Positions 7,941 to 16,520 of a stretch of DNA of 22,369 nucleotides are shown here, piece by piece (the stretch's first letter is position 1; the number at the start of each line of letters is the position of its first letter). The stretch is taken from the NCBI GenBank assembly GCA_964617665.1, contig CAZUAH010000207.1, positions 1 to 22,369 of the forward strand, given 5' to 3'. The position numbers were made by a program, and so were the translations under genes. The stretch comes from JADHUC01 sp964617665 (GTDB lineage: Bacteria > Planctomycetota > Planctomycetia > Pirellulales > Pirellulaceae). Below the pieces are notes generated by a model. The model did no database searches and was not told where the DNA came from. It saw nothing but the letters and a program-made list of their open reading frames with translations.

Positions 7941-8516
7941 ATGACGTCTGGCCAAGCACATCAACTTGCGCGCTCACCGAACGTCCCCGCCCGTGCAAAT
8001 GAGCTCGGGTTTATGGGATTGCTGCGTCTAGTGTCTCGGTGCGAGCGCGAATTGAGGCTGGCACTGACGGACCGCATTCATCGATGGGGCATCCACGACG
8101 TGGAATTGTTGGTTTTGTGGCTTTGCCAGGAGACCGCTGATCCTGGTATCGCGCAGAGCGAACTGGTGGCGGAGATCGGAGTCTCGGCAGCTCAAGTGAG
8201 CGGGCTGGTCGAACGACTACGTCGCCAGAAGTTACTGATTTCCAAACGATGCGATTCGGACCGCCGCAAACAGTACTGGACCTTGACGAAGGAAGGTGTT
8301 CGCTTGCTCGATGAGATCCAGGCCGACTTGAGCGTTGTCTCGCATGGCCTGGCGAAAGACTTGTCTATCGACGAGCAGAGACTACTGGCGTCACTCTTGC
8401 AACAGCTAACGCGAGGTGCGAAGCAGCCCTTTGCGTTGCGGGCCGTTGCGCCTGACGCGAACGAAATCGGTCAGCACAGGGAAGTGCACAATGACAACAC
8501 AGAAAACGACGGTTGA
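7941..8516 (+). CDS. MarR-family transcriptional regulator
   Basis: A 191-residue winged-helix DNA-binding protein. The helix-turn-helix is in ELVAEIGVSAAQVSGLVERL and the wing in CDSDRRKQYWTLTKEG, the classic MarR D-x-R-R...LT pattern. It has about 25 extra N-terminal residues and a polar C-terminal tail of about 35 residues compared with minimal MarR proteins (about 145). An in-frame TTG at 7911 would add ten residues; the ATG is preferred, though no strong ribosome site is visible for either. Its end overlaps the downstream TolC-like gene by 26 bases, and a palindrome lies upstream. MarR proteins often repress adjacent efflux genes and release DNA on binding small phenolic or drug-like ligands; by analogy this one may control the TolC-like gene. 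Confidence 0.9.
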   Translation: MTSGQAHQLARSPNVPARANELGFMGLLRLVSRCERELRLALTDRIHRWGIHDVELLVLWLCQETADPGIAQSELVAEIGVSAAQVSGLVERLRRQKLLISKRCDSDRRKQYWTLTKEGVRLLDEIQADLSVVSHGLAKDLSIDEQRLLASLLQQLTRGAKQPFALRAVAPDANEIGQHREVHNDNTENDG

Positions 8517-11500
8517 CAGAATGGGCGGAGGCCGTTTGTTGCCTCTCTTCCTTTTGCTCCCATTGATGGCGACAAGTGCGTGTCATCGCAGCCAGTATCG
8601 CGAGCGAGCTGACTGCGATGCCTATTCCCTGATCGCCGAGAAAGCGAATCATCCACATTGGGCGCTGGAACGTATCGACATCGAGGCCGACCCACGTTCT
8701 CGAATGTTTGATCCTTTTGATCTAGACCGGCCGCCTATGCCGCCCGACGATCCTGCATCACATCAATACATGCACTTGGTCGACGGGAAACGAGGATATC
8801 CGCGTTGGCATATCAACGGGGACACGATGGATGTGGAAAATCCATACTGGCGCGAGTATCTGCCGCTGAATGAAGATGGCGTCTTGGTTTTGGACGCCGA
8901 CACCGCCATGGAATTGGCCCTGCGTCACTCTCGCGAGTACCAAGACCAATTGGAGCAATTGTATCTTTCCGCCTTGGACGTAAGCCTCCAACGATTTGTT
9001 TTCGACTCGCAGTTCTTCGCTGGCTACTCCGTTGACTACCACGCCGACGGGCCATTGAGAAGCGGCGATTCACAGAGCGAGTTAAGCCTAACGACGAGCG
9101 GTAGGGATACCGACCGCCTTCGCATGAACAAAGCGTATACTACGGGAGCCAATTTGGTCGTAGGTCTGGCCAATACGCTAATTTGGCAATTCTCCGGCCC
9201 CAATGACTACACAGGGACTACGTTCCTCGATTTTACGCTAGTCCAACCCATCCTGCGCGAAGCCGGCCGAGATCGCGTGATGGAGAGTCTGACCCAGACC
9301 GAACGGGACCTGCTGGCCAATGTCCGGCAAATGGAACGTTTTCGGCGAGAATTCTACCTGCAGATCACGGCCGGTGGTACAGATTCTGCTCGCCCCAATA
9401 GCTTCATGGGGTTATTGCAGCAACAGCAGGTAATTCACAACCAGCGATTCAATCTGTATGCGCTACGTTCGAACCACTTCCGTATGCGGACGACTCTGCA
9501 GGAATTGCTGTCGCGACGTGATATTGACAGCCAACAGGTGGTCGGACAACGGCTACAAGTCGCCCAGGCACGTCAATCCGTTCTGAACGCCGAGAGTAAC
9601 CTTGAGAGGTCCGTAACGCAGTACGACAGTCAACTGGATCAGTTCAAGATCACTTTGGGCCTGCCACCGGACATTTGCGTAGAAATCGAAGATCCCATGT
9701 TGGATCGTCTCAACCTAATCCGCCGCGACATTGTTGAACTGCAGGAACAAGTGAGCAAGTTGCAGCAGGAAGTGGGTCTCAGAATCGAGGAAGTGCTGGA
9801 CGCTCTGTCGAGGGCAGGCGAGACTCCTGATTGGCGTGATACGCTGACCGCAAGACTGCAGGAGTTGAGAGATACGCTAGATGAAGTCGAAGTATTGCGC
9901 AGCCGTATGATGGACGGGGACGACTCGCAAATCCGACGGTTTCACGCCGATGGCGTCAAGCTACTGAGCATCCTGAATGAGTCTATTCAGCAGCACATCG
10001 ACAATGAAACTGAAGACGATTCAGCCCAGGAAATCAAAGATGATGCCGATCTCGCAAGCCGAATACGAGATGAAATCGAAGGTGAAGAATTCTGGCGTAG
10101 ACTATCGACTGTCCATCGCTTTAATATGTTGCGCGATCTCATCCACGATATTGACATTTTCCGAGACCTTTTGGAGTCCGGCGGGCGGGTGAACGTCGAA
10201 TGGATGCAAACGGATGTCAATCCGGCCACGCGAGCCATGTACGAAAAGTATCGGGATGTGGTTCAAACCATCGAGGACATGCCGGATGCTGAGGCGGCGA
10301 CAACCAGGACTGAGATTACAGGCTGGCTGCAGCAAGATGTCGATCCTCTGAAAGAGGAATACGACCGAATGACGCGTGATGCCTCGTGGCTGGTGGACCT
10401 AGACCGGTGGCGAGCCATACCGTATGAAGTGGAAACAAGCAGTGCGAAGAGCGGTTTGAATAGAATACGGCTACTCGAACGGCTCTTCGCTCAATTGGTC
10501 GACATGTTATTGGACACGGCGGCCAGACTTGATAACTCCGCTGACATTGATACGCTTCCCGGAAATGTACGGAGACTTCAGGGTAGAATCGACGACCTGA
10601 TCGCAGTCGTTCCCGATGAGACTGCGGGGGTGTTATCCAATCGCTTTCGCAGAGAGATCTCGCGACCGCTTCCTCAGGAATTGGTCGACTCCGCCGACAA
10701 CGTCCTGGAACTCTCGCTCGTACAAGCCCGCGCTCGAGCGGAAACGGTCTCGCTGGTTGATGTCAATCTTCACCCGTTGGCAGCCGTGGAAATCGCGCGA
10801 GCGAATCGACGTGACTGGATGAACGCAAGGGCAACACTGGTAGATGCGTGGCGATTGATCGAAGTCCGTGCAGACGACCTGGAAAGCTATGTGGATGTGC
10901 TGTTCAGCGGCGACCTGGGAACTCGAGACAACAACCCGCTCAAATTCGATACGGCAACGGGAACATTGCGTGCTGGAGTGCGGTTTGACGCTCCGCTGAC
11001 CCGTCTCCAGGAGCGCAACACCTACCGGGAAGCCCTGATCACGTACCAGCTAGCGCGTCGAACTTACTATGCATTCGAAGACGAAGTAGCTCGCGGGTTG
11101 CGGGACAACATCAGAAACCTCCTCCTTAACACAACGAACTTCCGGATTCAGCGTGAAGCGGTTTGGGCTGCTGCTCAGCAAAACGAACTGAACCAAGAGT
11201 CTCGCAGAATCAGCGATATCAAGAGCCAGCCATCCAGTCAAACGGCGACGCGTGATGCCGTGTCCGCGTTGCGCGATCTGCTCAACTCCCAGAACACAGT
11301 GCTAGATGTTTGGGTGACATACGAGGTGCTGCGACGTTCCCTGGATCTCGATTTGGGGACCATGCAGTTGGATGCGGAAGGAATGTGGATCGATCCCGGC
11401 CCAATCGGTCTTGAGCAGGGGTATCCTGGAATCGGTGGTGACGAACCATGTTGGCCCGGCGACATGGTCATGCCGGAGAACGGTGGCATCTTTGCGGAAT

Positions 11501-11607
11501 GGGGCGCTGACCCAGAACCTCTCGAAGCGGTGACTCCGCCAGTAGGCCATCCGTTACCAGAGCCCGACTTGCTGCCGGAACTCGAGACGGTTGTCGAGCC
11601 CGAATAG
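8491..11607 (+). CDS. Very large TolC-like outer-membrane lipoprotein
   Basis: The 1038-residue product has an N-terminal lipoprotein signal (LLPLFLLLPLMATSA-C31; the lipobox TSAC is imperfect). An outer-membrane-efflux (TolC) half starts near residue 130 (VLVLDADTAMELALRHSREY) and includes beta-strand-like segments around FDSQFFAGYSVDY and LDFTLVQPILREAGRDR. The second half starts near 745 (NLHPLAAVEIARANRRDWMNARATL) and includes RAGVRFDAPLTRLQERNTYR. Between them, about residues 405-745 are charged, heptad-rich and probably coiled-coil, absent from ordinary TolC (about 450-490 residues). The C-terminus is proline/acid rich. The ATG at 8491 has AGGGA 8 bases upstream; ATG 8521 is an alternative. 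Likely role: outer-membrane channel of an efflux or type I secretion system. No inner-membrane pump or adaptor gene is adjacent. Confidence 0.85.
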   Translation: MTTQKTTVDRMGGGRLLPLFLLLPLMATSACHRSQYRERADCDAYSLIAEKANHPHWALERIDIEADPRSRMFDPFDLDRPPMPPDDPASHQYMHLVDGKRGYPRWHINGDTMDVENPYWREYLPLNEDGVLVLDADTAMELALRHSREYQDQLEQLYLSALDVSLQRFVFDSQFFAGYSVDYHADGPLRSGDSQSELSLTTSGRDTDRLRMNKAYTTGANLVVGLANTLIWQFSGPNDYTGTTFLDFTLVQPILREAGRDRVMESLTQTERDLLANVRQMERFRREFYLQITAGGTDSARPNSFMGLLQQQQVIHNQRFNLYALRSNHFRMRTTLQELLSRRDIDSQQVVGQRLQVAQARQSVLNAESNLERSVTQYDSQLDQFKITLGLPPDICVEIEDPMLDRLNLIRRDIVELQEQVSKLQQEVGLRIEEVLDALSRAGETPDWRDTLTARLQELRDTLDEVEVLRSRMMDGDDSQIRRFHADGVKLLSILNESIQQHIDNETEDDSAQEIKDDADLASRIRDEIEGEEFWRRLSTVHRFNMLRDLIHDIDIFRDLLESGGRVNVEWMQTDVNPATRAMYEKYRDVVQTIEDMPDAEAATTRTEITGWLQQDVDPLKEEYDRMTRDASWLVDLDRWRAIPYEVETSSAKSGLNRIRLLERLFAQLVDMLLDTAARLDNSADIDTLPGNVRRLQGRIDDLIAVVPDETAGVLSNRFRREISRPLPQELVDSADNVLELSLVQARARAETVSLVDVNLHPLAAVEIARANRRDWMNARATLVDAWRLIEVRADDLESYVDVLFSGDLGTRDNNPLKFDTATGTLRAGVRFDAPLTRLQERNTYREALITYQLARRTYYAFEDEVARGLRDNIRNLLLNTTNFRIQREAVWAAAQQNELNQESRRISDIKSQPSSQTATRDAVSALRDLLNSQNTVLDVWVTYEVLRRSLDLDLGTMQLDAEGMWIDPGPIGLEQGYPGIGGDEPCWPGDMVMPENGGIFAEWGADPEPLEAVTPPVGHPLPEPDLLPELETVVEPE

Positions 11608-11873
11608 CAGCAGCGATTTCTCGGTAGAATCTCCGTGACTGACAGCCGTACTACCTTGCGACACTGGGCCCAATGTGGCCTCGAAACGTGGCGAATCGGC
11701 AACATCGGGATTGCCGCTCCGTTGCCTTTTGTCGACGCGGCCTTTCCTTCTACCGTCTAACGGTCGTCCAAAACCGTCTCTAGTGCTTGTTATTTCGGGC
11801 TTTGCAGCCAATTATTCCGGCTTCTTCGACCGCAAGATAAGTTCGGCGCGGTTCTTGCAATTAGTTGCCGAAC
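11608..11873. other. Intergenic region with a weak promoter candidate
   Basis: No convincing gene is seen in these 266 bases. A weak -35/-10 pair, TTGTTA (11787-11792) and AATTAT (11810-11815), has a 17-bp spacer and points to the next gene. A small stem, ACCGT/ACGGT at 11752-11764, is too short to call a terminator. Confidence 0.3.
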
Positions 11874-12674
11874 ATGCGTGCAAACGATCTCGTTCAGCTT
11901 GCGGCGGTGTTGGCGGTCAATGGGCGTGCGTTCATTCGCGGGCGAGGCCGCCTATCGGACGACCACATTCACGGATACTGGATGTCGTCAAAATCTCGCC
12001 ACGACCGGTGGACTCGGGCCTTGGCCGATTATCGAGAGCGGGCCGACCGGGGGACGCGAGTGTCGTTGTCGTGGTCTCGGGTTGCGGTGGTCATGGAAGA
12101 GGTTTTCACAGGCGAAATCCTGACTCGCATCTGGACCGCTATCGCTTGCGAACACGATCGACGCCATGGCTCAAGCTACGTGTCTCCGGTAGTGCGCAGC
12201 GTCCTGATCGCCCACCTGGAAGCTCGCAATCGCGCACTCTGCGTCCTGTTTGACGCAGACGAGTACGACCTGGACGAAGTTCTGACAATGAACCGTCTGC
12301 GTTGTCGAAGTGAACGTTGGACCGACGTTCTATTAGCGCAACTGGTACCCGAATGCGACATCGCCAGCTACGCATTCGATGTGAAACGCGTTCACGACTT
12401 TGCCGAGGATTTTTCAGATGAACCGGGCGGTCCCGATCCTGACCAAGCATGGCAGATCCTGGAAGCCTCGCTGAAATCTGCCTTCAAGAAAGAAAGGCGG
12501 ACGTGCAGCCCGAACGCGGACTTGAACGCCCAAATCGCCGCCGCCACTCTCTCGTGTTTTCACCCCGGTCTGCGAGGTTCACCGGACATGCTCGGGTCGC
12601 TGTGGATGGAACGGCTGAGCTGTACGGCGTTGGACACCCAGGCAATGATCGACGAACTATTGTCGGTCGACTAG
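11874..12674 (+). CDS. Conserved-looking hypothetical protein (planctomycete type)
   Basis: I do not recognise a named domain in this 266-residue protein. It has no signal peptide or membrane segment and appears soluble and mostly helical. Distinctive segments are DDHIHGYWMSSKSRHDRW near the start, VVMEEVFTGEILTRIWTAIACEHD in the middle, and VVRSVLIAHLEARNRAL after it. The His/Glu/Asp-rich helices recall ferritin-like four-helix proteins, but no metal motif can be assigned with confidence. Composition reads as a real protein, unlike overlapping frames. The start is the ATG in GAACATGCGTGC; a TTG three codons upstream is possible, and no ribosome site is obvious. The gene is convergent with the aminotransferase gene, 97 bp away. 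The segments resemble hypotheticals I associate with planctomycetes, which is a memory-based impression. Confidence 0.75.
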   Translation: MRANDLVQLAAVLAVNGRAFIRGRGRLSDDHIHGYWMSSKSRHDRWTRALADYRERADRGTRVSLSWSRVAVVMEEVFTGEILTRIWTAIACEHDRRHGSSYVSPVVRSVLIAHLEARNRALCVLFDADEYDLDEVLTMNRLRCRSERWTDVLLAQLVPECDIASYAFDVKRVHDFAEDFSDEPGGPDPDQAWQILEASLKSAFKKERRTCSPNADLNAQIAAATLSCFHPGLRGSPDMLGSLWMERLSCTALDTQAMIDELLSVD

Positions 12675-12748
12675 AGCCGCATCAGATCACTGTAGTGTCA
12701 TTCCGTCGCTGTTGTGCGGGATTCACGCCGCCGCGACCGCCATATGTG

Positions 12749-12763
12749 AGTGCGACACGCACT
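12749..12763. terminator. Weak bidirectional hairpin between convergent genes
   Basis: AGTGCG/CGCACT form a 6-bp stem with loop ACA, between two genes that end toward each other. There is no T tract on either strand, so intrinsic termination is only a possibility. Confidence 0.2.
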
Positions 12764-12771
12764 GACCGGAA

Positions 12772-13932
12772 TCACAGCAGTCCATTCAATGCATGGACTA
12801 GCAGATCGATGTCCTCGCGCGTGTTGTACATATGGCACGAGACCCGGATCCAACGACGATCGTTCCACGTGATGATCGGAACCTCGATCCCGTGATCACT
12901 CCAGAGGCGCCGCTGCAGCGCCGCCGCGTCGCCAGGTGGCAAAGGCACCTGCGCCATGCTGCCGTACCATTGGGACGAATCCGGGACGATCGGCTTCTGC
13001 CCCGTCAATTCTACCAAACGGGCCCGCGCGTACTTGGCCAAGTGATGCGTCCGTTCGCGAAACCTATCCAGGCCGATCTCCCGCATGAATTCGATTGCGG
13101 CCGGAACAGCCAGGTAGGCCGTGGAATCGCGAGTCCCGCTCCAGATGAATTCGTCGCTCCAGACCTTCACGGAATTCTGTGGAAGACGCCCCCAACTCAG
13201 TAGTGGTGGCTGAATTTGGCTATGATGTTGCGGCGCGACGTACAGAAAACCGCTGCCGAACGGGGCACAAAGCCACTTGTGACAACTGGCGCAGTAATAG
13301 TCGCATTCCAGTTGCTCCAGGTCCAACGCCAGTTGGGCCGGGACGTGTGGCCCGTCAATACAGACGGCGATGCCCCGACGCTTGGCCTCGGCGACGATCC
13401 TCTGGACAGGCAATGTGATCGCCGTGGCCGATGTGATATGGCTGACGATCACTAGACGTGTGCGGTCGCTGGTGGCTGCGAAAATCGCTTCGACAACTTG
13501 ATCTGCAGATTCGATTGGCAACGGCAAACGAGCGATGCATGGCCTGGCGGCACCAGCCCGGCGGGTTGCTCGTTCCCAGATTCGGAAGACGGCCCCATAC
13601 TCGTGGTCTGTCAGGACAACCTCGTCACCGGATCGCAACGGAAAGCTATCCGCCACCACATTCATTGCGGCCGTCGCATTCTCCGCGAACACCAGATTCC
13701 GCTCGTCCGCACCAACAAAGCCTGCCAAGCAATCGCGCGAGGAAAACCATGCTTCCTCGTACTGACGCATGAAGAAATCCATCGGCTGGCAATACAAGCG
13801 TTCCTGCCAAGATTGTCGGGCCACCTGCACCGGCTTCGGAGGGGGGCCAAAAGAGCCGTGGTTAAGATAGGTTACGCCCGGGCTCAATTCCCACTGATCG
13901 CCCCAGGAATCGAGGCTGTCATCGTTTGTCAT
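12772..13932 (-). CDS. PLP-dependent aminotransferase, class V (isopenicillin-N epimerase/desulfurase-like)
   Basis: A 386-residue fold-type I PLP enzyme. The PLP lysine is Lys219 in SCHKWLCAPFGSGFLYV. Asp193 in CIDGPHVPAQ (usually DGAH) would pair with the pyridine nitrogen. The N-terminal YLNHGSFGPPP and the SGTRDSTAYLAVPAA segment match the isopenicillin-N epimerase/cysteine-desulfurase-like subgroup, which also includes ergothioneine C-S lyase (EgtE) relatives. Substrate cannot be inferred. The start ATG follows AAGGAAGGA by about 6 bases; an in-frame start at 13953 lies before that ribosome site and is unlikely. It is divergent from the vWA membrane protein gene (78 bp gap) and convergent with the hypothetical gene, so it is probably transcribed alone. 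Confidence 0.92.
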   Translation of the reverse strand: MTNDDSLDSWGDQWELSPGVTYLNHGSFGPPPKPVQVARQSWQERLYCQPMDFFMRQYEEAWFSSRDCLAGFVGADERNLVFAENATAAMNVVADSFPLRSGDEVVLTDHEYGAVFRIWERATRRAGAARPCIARLPLPIESADQVVEAIFAATSDRTRLVIVSHITSATAITLPVQRIVAEAKRRGIAVCIDGPHVPAQLALDLEQLECDYYCASCHKWLCAPFGSGFLYVAPQHHSQIQPPLLSWGRLPQNSVKVWSDEFIWSGTRDSTAYLAVPAAIEFMREIGLDRFRERTHHLAKYARARLVELTGQKPIVPDSSQWYGSMAQVPLPPGDAAALQRRLWSDHGIEVPIITWNDRRWIRVSCHMYNTREDIDLLVHALNGLL

Positions 13933-14010
13933 TGCGAATCCTTCCTTGACCACTCCAGACGATTTGTTGACAATGCACTGTTGTTCATCTTTTCAACCTA
14001 GCATCTCAGC

Positions 14011-15252
14011 ATGCGCATGGCGATGAGCGTCGACGGAAAGAACTCTGTTTCCACCGTAGATCCACCAACCAGTGGAAGCGACGAATTCCTCCAATCACTG
14101 GTCGACGCCGACGTTCCCACGTATCTTGTTGACGATCAACGGATCGAGACTCAGGTTACGCGAGCTGGGCGTTGGCGCTATCCCGCGTGGTCGTCTGTTT
14201 GCGAAGCCTCGGATAGGCGTCGCGAAAGACGTCGACGGGCTCAGGTGGACGTGGTCGAGATTCGAACGGTCGAATCGCGGCAGACGCCCTGTTGGTTGAC
14301 ACTCGTGCGTCGTTGTGGGTTCGGCGGAATGCTCAGCGCGGTTGTACACGCTGCGTTGCTGATCACATTGGGGATTCATGCACTTGAGGCCTCCGTGGAT
14401 ACCGACGAGAACCTGCTATACGTGATCGGAGACACTCGTGCTGACGATGTGCCTCGGGAACGACCGCAGGTCCTTGAGATATCGGTCCCGGGTGATGTTC
14501 AAGTGCAATCGGCGGGGCGGTTTTCTGCTCCAGTATCGGCGCCCACGCCGATACATGACCCAGGTGCGTTGCCGCCGACGGTGTCGCTGGCAACGTTTGC
14601 CGAAAGATCCTCTGGCCCGGTCGGGGACGTGCTGACGCTGTTCGGAAAGGACGGCGAGGGGCTGGCCTCGGTTGGGACAGGCGAGGAAGGTGCAGAGTTC
14701 TTTGGCGTTCGAGCCACCGGCAATGAGTTTGTGTTCATCGTCGACTGCTCGCGCAGCATGACCGGCCAGAAGTGGAATGACGCCACGGCGGAACTGCTCG
14801 CCGCCCTTGAACGATTGGGGGACGACAAGTCGTTCTATGTGATATTCTTCGACGGAGAATCACACCCCATGTTTGGTGCCGATTCACGCGAGCCGGGTTT
14901 GGTGCCGGCAACCGTGGAGAACCTGCAACGCTTCCACCGGTGGCTGGCAACGGTTCAATTGGGTTTCCATACGCGGCCCGCCGGGGCTGTCTCAACCGCC
15001 CTGACGCTCGAGCCCGATGCGATTTACCTGCTGTCGGATGGCGAATTCGAGGATCAAACGGCCGCCTTGTTGCGTGACAAGAATCTTGTGCGCGTCAAAC
15101 GCCAGAAGGTCCCGCAGGTGATTGTACACACCATCGGCTTCCATAGTCGCCACGGTCAAAAGGTGCTGGAGCGCATCGCCAAGGAAAACGGCGGCAGATA
15201 CAACTTCATCGCCAATCCGAAATTGGCAAGGGCCGCCCGTCGGCAACTGTAG
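14011..15252 (+). CDS. Single-pass membrane protein with vWA domain
   Basis: The 413-residue protein has a cytosolic N-terminal region of about 104 residues with a basic cluster (DRRRERRRRAQ, 68-78), one membrane helix at about 105-125 (GGMLSAVVHAALLITLGIHAL), a proline-containing linker, and a C-terminal vWA domain from about 238. The metal site is intact: D245-C-S-R-S249 in FIVDCSRSMTG, with the later LLSDGEFED motif. Topology suggests the vWA domain is outside the cytoplasm. The type is common in planctomycetes and has no known function. The start could be any of three in-frame ATGs (14011, 14017, 14023); none has a clear ribosome site. No MoxR gene is adjacent, unlike the vWA-like proteins at 4579-7826. 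Confidence 0.88.
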   Translation: MRMAMSVDGKNSVSTVDPPTSGSDEFLQSLVDADVPTYLVDDQRIETQVTRAGRWRYPAWSSVCEASDRRRERRRRAQVDVVEIRTVESRQTPCWLTLVRRCGFGGMLSAVVHAALLITLGIHALEASVDTDENLLYVIGDTRADDVPRERPQVLEISVPGDVQVQSAGRFSAPVSAPTPIHDPGALPPTVSLATFAERSSGPVGDVLTLFGKDGEGLASVGTGEEGAEFFGVRATGNEFVFIVDCSRSMTGQKWNDATAELLAALERLGDDKSFYVIFFDGESHPMFGADSREPGLVPATVENLQRFHRWLATVQLGFHTRPAGAVSTALTLEPDAIYLLSDGEFEDQTAALLRDKNLVRVKRQKVPQVIVHTIGFHSRHGQKVLERIAKENGGRYNFIANPKLARAARRQL

Positions 15253-15373
15253 GCCTGCAAACGGCGCATCTCCGGGAGCCCTGCTCGCGCCACGTCTCTG
15301 CCCGTGCCCAACCCAAAGTATGCGGCTCACGGTGAGTTTGCGGCCCCGACACCCTCCAAAAGAGCTGCTTCAC

Positions 15374-15401
15374 TTGAAATCCCCGTCGACTTGTGTACCC
15401 T
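15374..15401 (+). promoter_or_regulatory. Weak promoter candidate for the NagB-type gene
   Basis: TTGAAA (15374-15379) and TACCCT (15396-15401) are separated by 16 bp and lie 117 bp before the chosen ATG. The -35 is good and the -10 poor. The rest of the 265-base gap (15253-15517) shows no gene and no clear terminator. Confidence 0.3.
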
Positions 15402-15517
15402 GATGAGTTCCGAATCGGCCGCCGAAGGCAACCTATCGCTGCTAGTGCCGATCGCCATCGTCGAATCACATCATGATCGACAGCCGGGAAAACACACTTT
15501 GGGAGGACACATCAAAG

Positions 15518-16378
15518 ATGTTCGTGAAAGTTGAACGCGATTACGCCTCTATGTCACAGCGGGGCGCGCGGATTGTTGCCGAAGTGGTGCGTCAGAAGCC
15601 AAACGCCGTGCTGGGCTTGGCCACGGGCTCGACGCCAGAGGGCTTGTACGCCGAATTGATCCGCATCGCGAAGGACGAGGCCATTGACTTCAGCGAAGTA
15701 ACCACGTTCAACCTGGACGAATACGAAGGCCTCCCGGCAGCCCACCCGCAGAGCTACAGCACCTTCATGTGGGAGAACCTGTTCACCGAGTTGGGTCTTC
15801 GAGAAGAACAGACGAATCTTCTCAGCGGCATGGCCACCGATCCGGCAATGGAATGTGTCGAATACGAACAGCGGATTCGTGAGGCCGGTGGAATCGATAT
15901 TCAAGTCCTCGGAATTGGTGCCGACGGGCACATAGCGTTTTGCGAGCCGGGGTATTCTCTCGCCGGGCGAACCAGCGTGGTAGCACTACACCCGCAGACG
16001 ATAGCCGACAACGCGAGGTTCTTCGACAATGAAGAACACGTGCCGCGCCGAGCGTTATCGATGGGCGTAGGCACGATCCTGGAAGCACGGTGCTGCCTGA
16101 TCCTGGCAAACGGCGAGAACAAGGCGGCGTCCTGGGCGAAGATGATCGAAGGGTCCGTATCGGCGCAAATTACCGCGTCGGCCCTGCAGTTGCACCCATG
16201 GGCAGTCGCCATTTCGGATACTACAGCGGCGTCGAAGCTGAGCGACCTATCGTATTACCAGCACATCGACCGCGAGTTGAAGGACCAGCCCGTTATCCCG
16301 CCTTGGATTGTCCGGCCCGAGCTTGATCCTCGCCGGCAGGTCCTAGTGTCCGTGGCTAAACAAGATTCTATTGCCTGA
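15518..16378 (+). CDS. nagB: Glucosamine-6-phosphate deaminase-type enzyme
   Basis: Converts glucosamine-6-phosphate to fructose-6-phosphate and ammonia, the last step of amino-sugar catabolism, in the cytoplasm. The 286-residue protein has the phosphate loop LGLATGSTPEGLY (33-44), the catalytic Asp67 in FNLDEYEGLP, and GIGADGHIAFCEPG (132-145) holding the catalytic His138 and Glu143, then MGVGTILEA. Length is slightly above E. coli NagB (266). Two positions differ from the usual GVGNDGHIAFNEP: Asn to Ala and Asn to Cys. The ATG is chosen because GGGAGG lies 11 bases upstream; an earlier in-frame ATG at 15473 has no ribosome site. It stands alone, with no nagA or transporter beside it. A NagB-like isomerase of altered specificity is the main alternative. 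Confidence 0.88.
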   Translation: MFVKVERDYASMSQRGARIVAEVVRQKPNAVLGLATGSTPEGLYAELIRIAKDEAIDFSEVTTFNLDEYEGLPAAHPQSYSTFMWENLFTELGLREEQTNLLSGMATDPAMECVEYEQRIREAGGIDIQVLGIGADGHIAFCEPGYSLAGRTSVVALHPQTIADNARFFDNEEHVPRRALSMGVGTILEARCCLILANGENKAASWAKMIEGSVSAQITASALQLHPWAVAISDTTAASKLSDLSYYQHIDRELKDQPVIPPWIVRPELDPRRQVLVSVAKQDSIA

Positions 16379-16406
16379 CACCCCAGGTATGGAGAGAAAT
16401 AGTCGT

Positions 16407-16439
16407 CCCGGCAAGTGCGAATTGCCGGGGGCTGTGCCC
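16407..16439. repeat. Double hairpin, possible intergenic repeat
   Basis: CCCGGCAA (16407-16414) and TTGCCGGG (16422-16429) form a perfect 8-bp stem with a 7-base loop. A second small stem, GGGC/GCCC (16429-16432 with 16436-16439), follows directly. There is no T tract. It lies 29 bp after the NagB-type stop and could end that transcript or belong to a palindromic repeat family. Confidence 0.5.
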
Positions 16440-16520
16440 ATCCTCGCGACAAGCGTGTGCGGCCAGTCTCCAATCGCCGCCGGTTGAACCTTTGTCAATA
16501 ATGCGTGGGAGAGAATTACC

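Noticed and set aside
11675..12253. Open frame of 192 codons on the plus strand
   Set aside because: Overlaps the hypothetical gene at 11874-12674 in another frame; that frame reads more like protein.
13933..14010. Promoter pair between the aminotransferase and vWA genes
   Set aside because: TTGACA and TTGAAA boxes exist, but no acceptable -10 box is found at the right distance on either strand.
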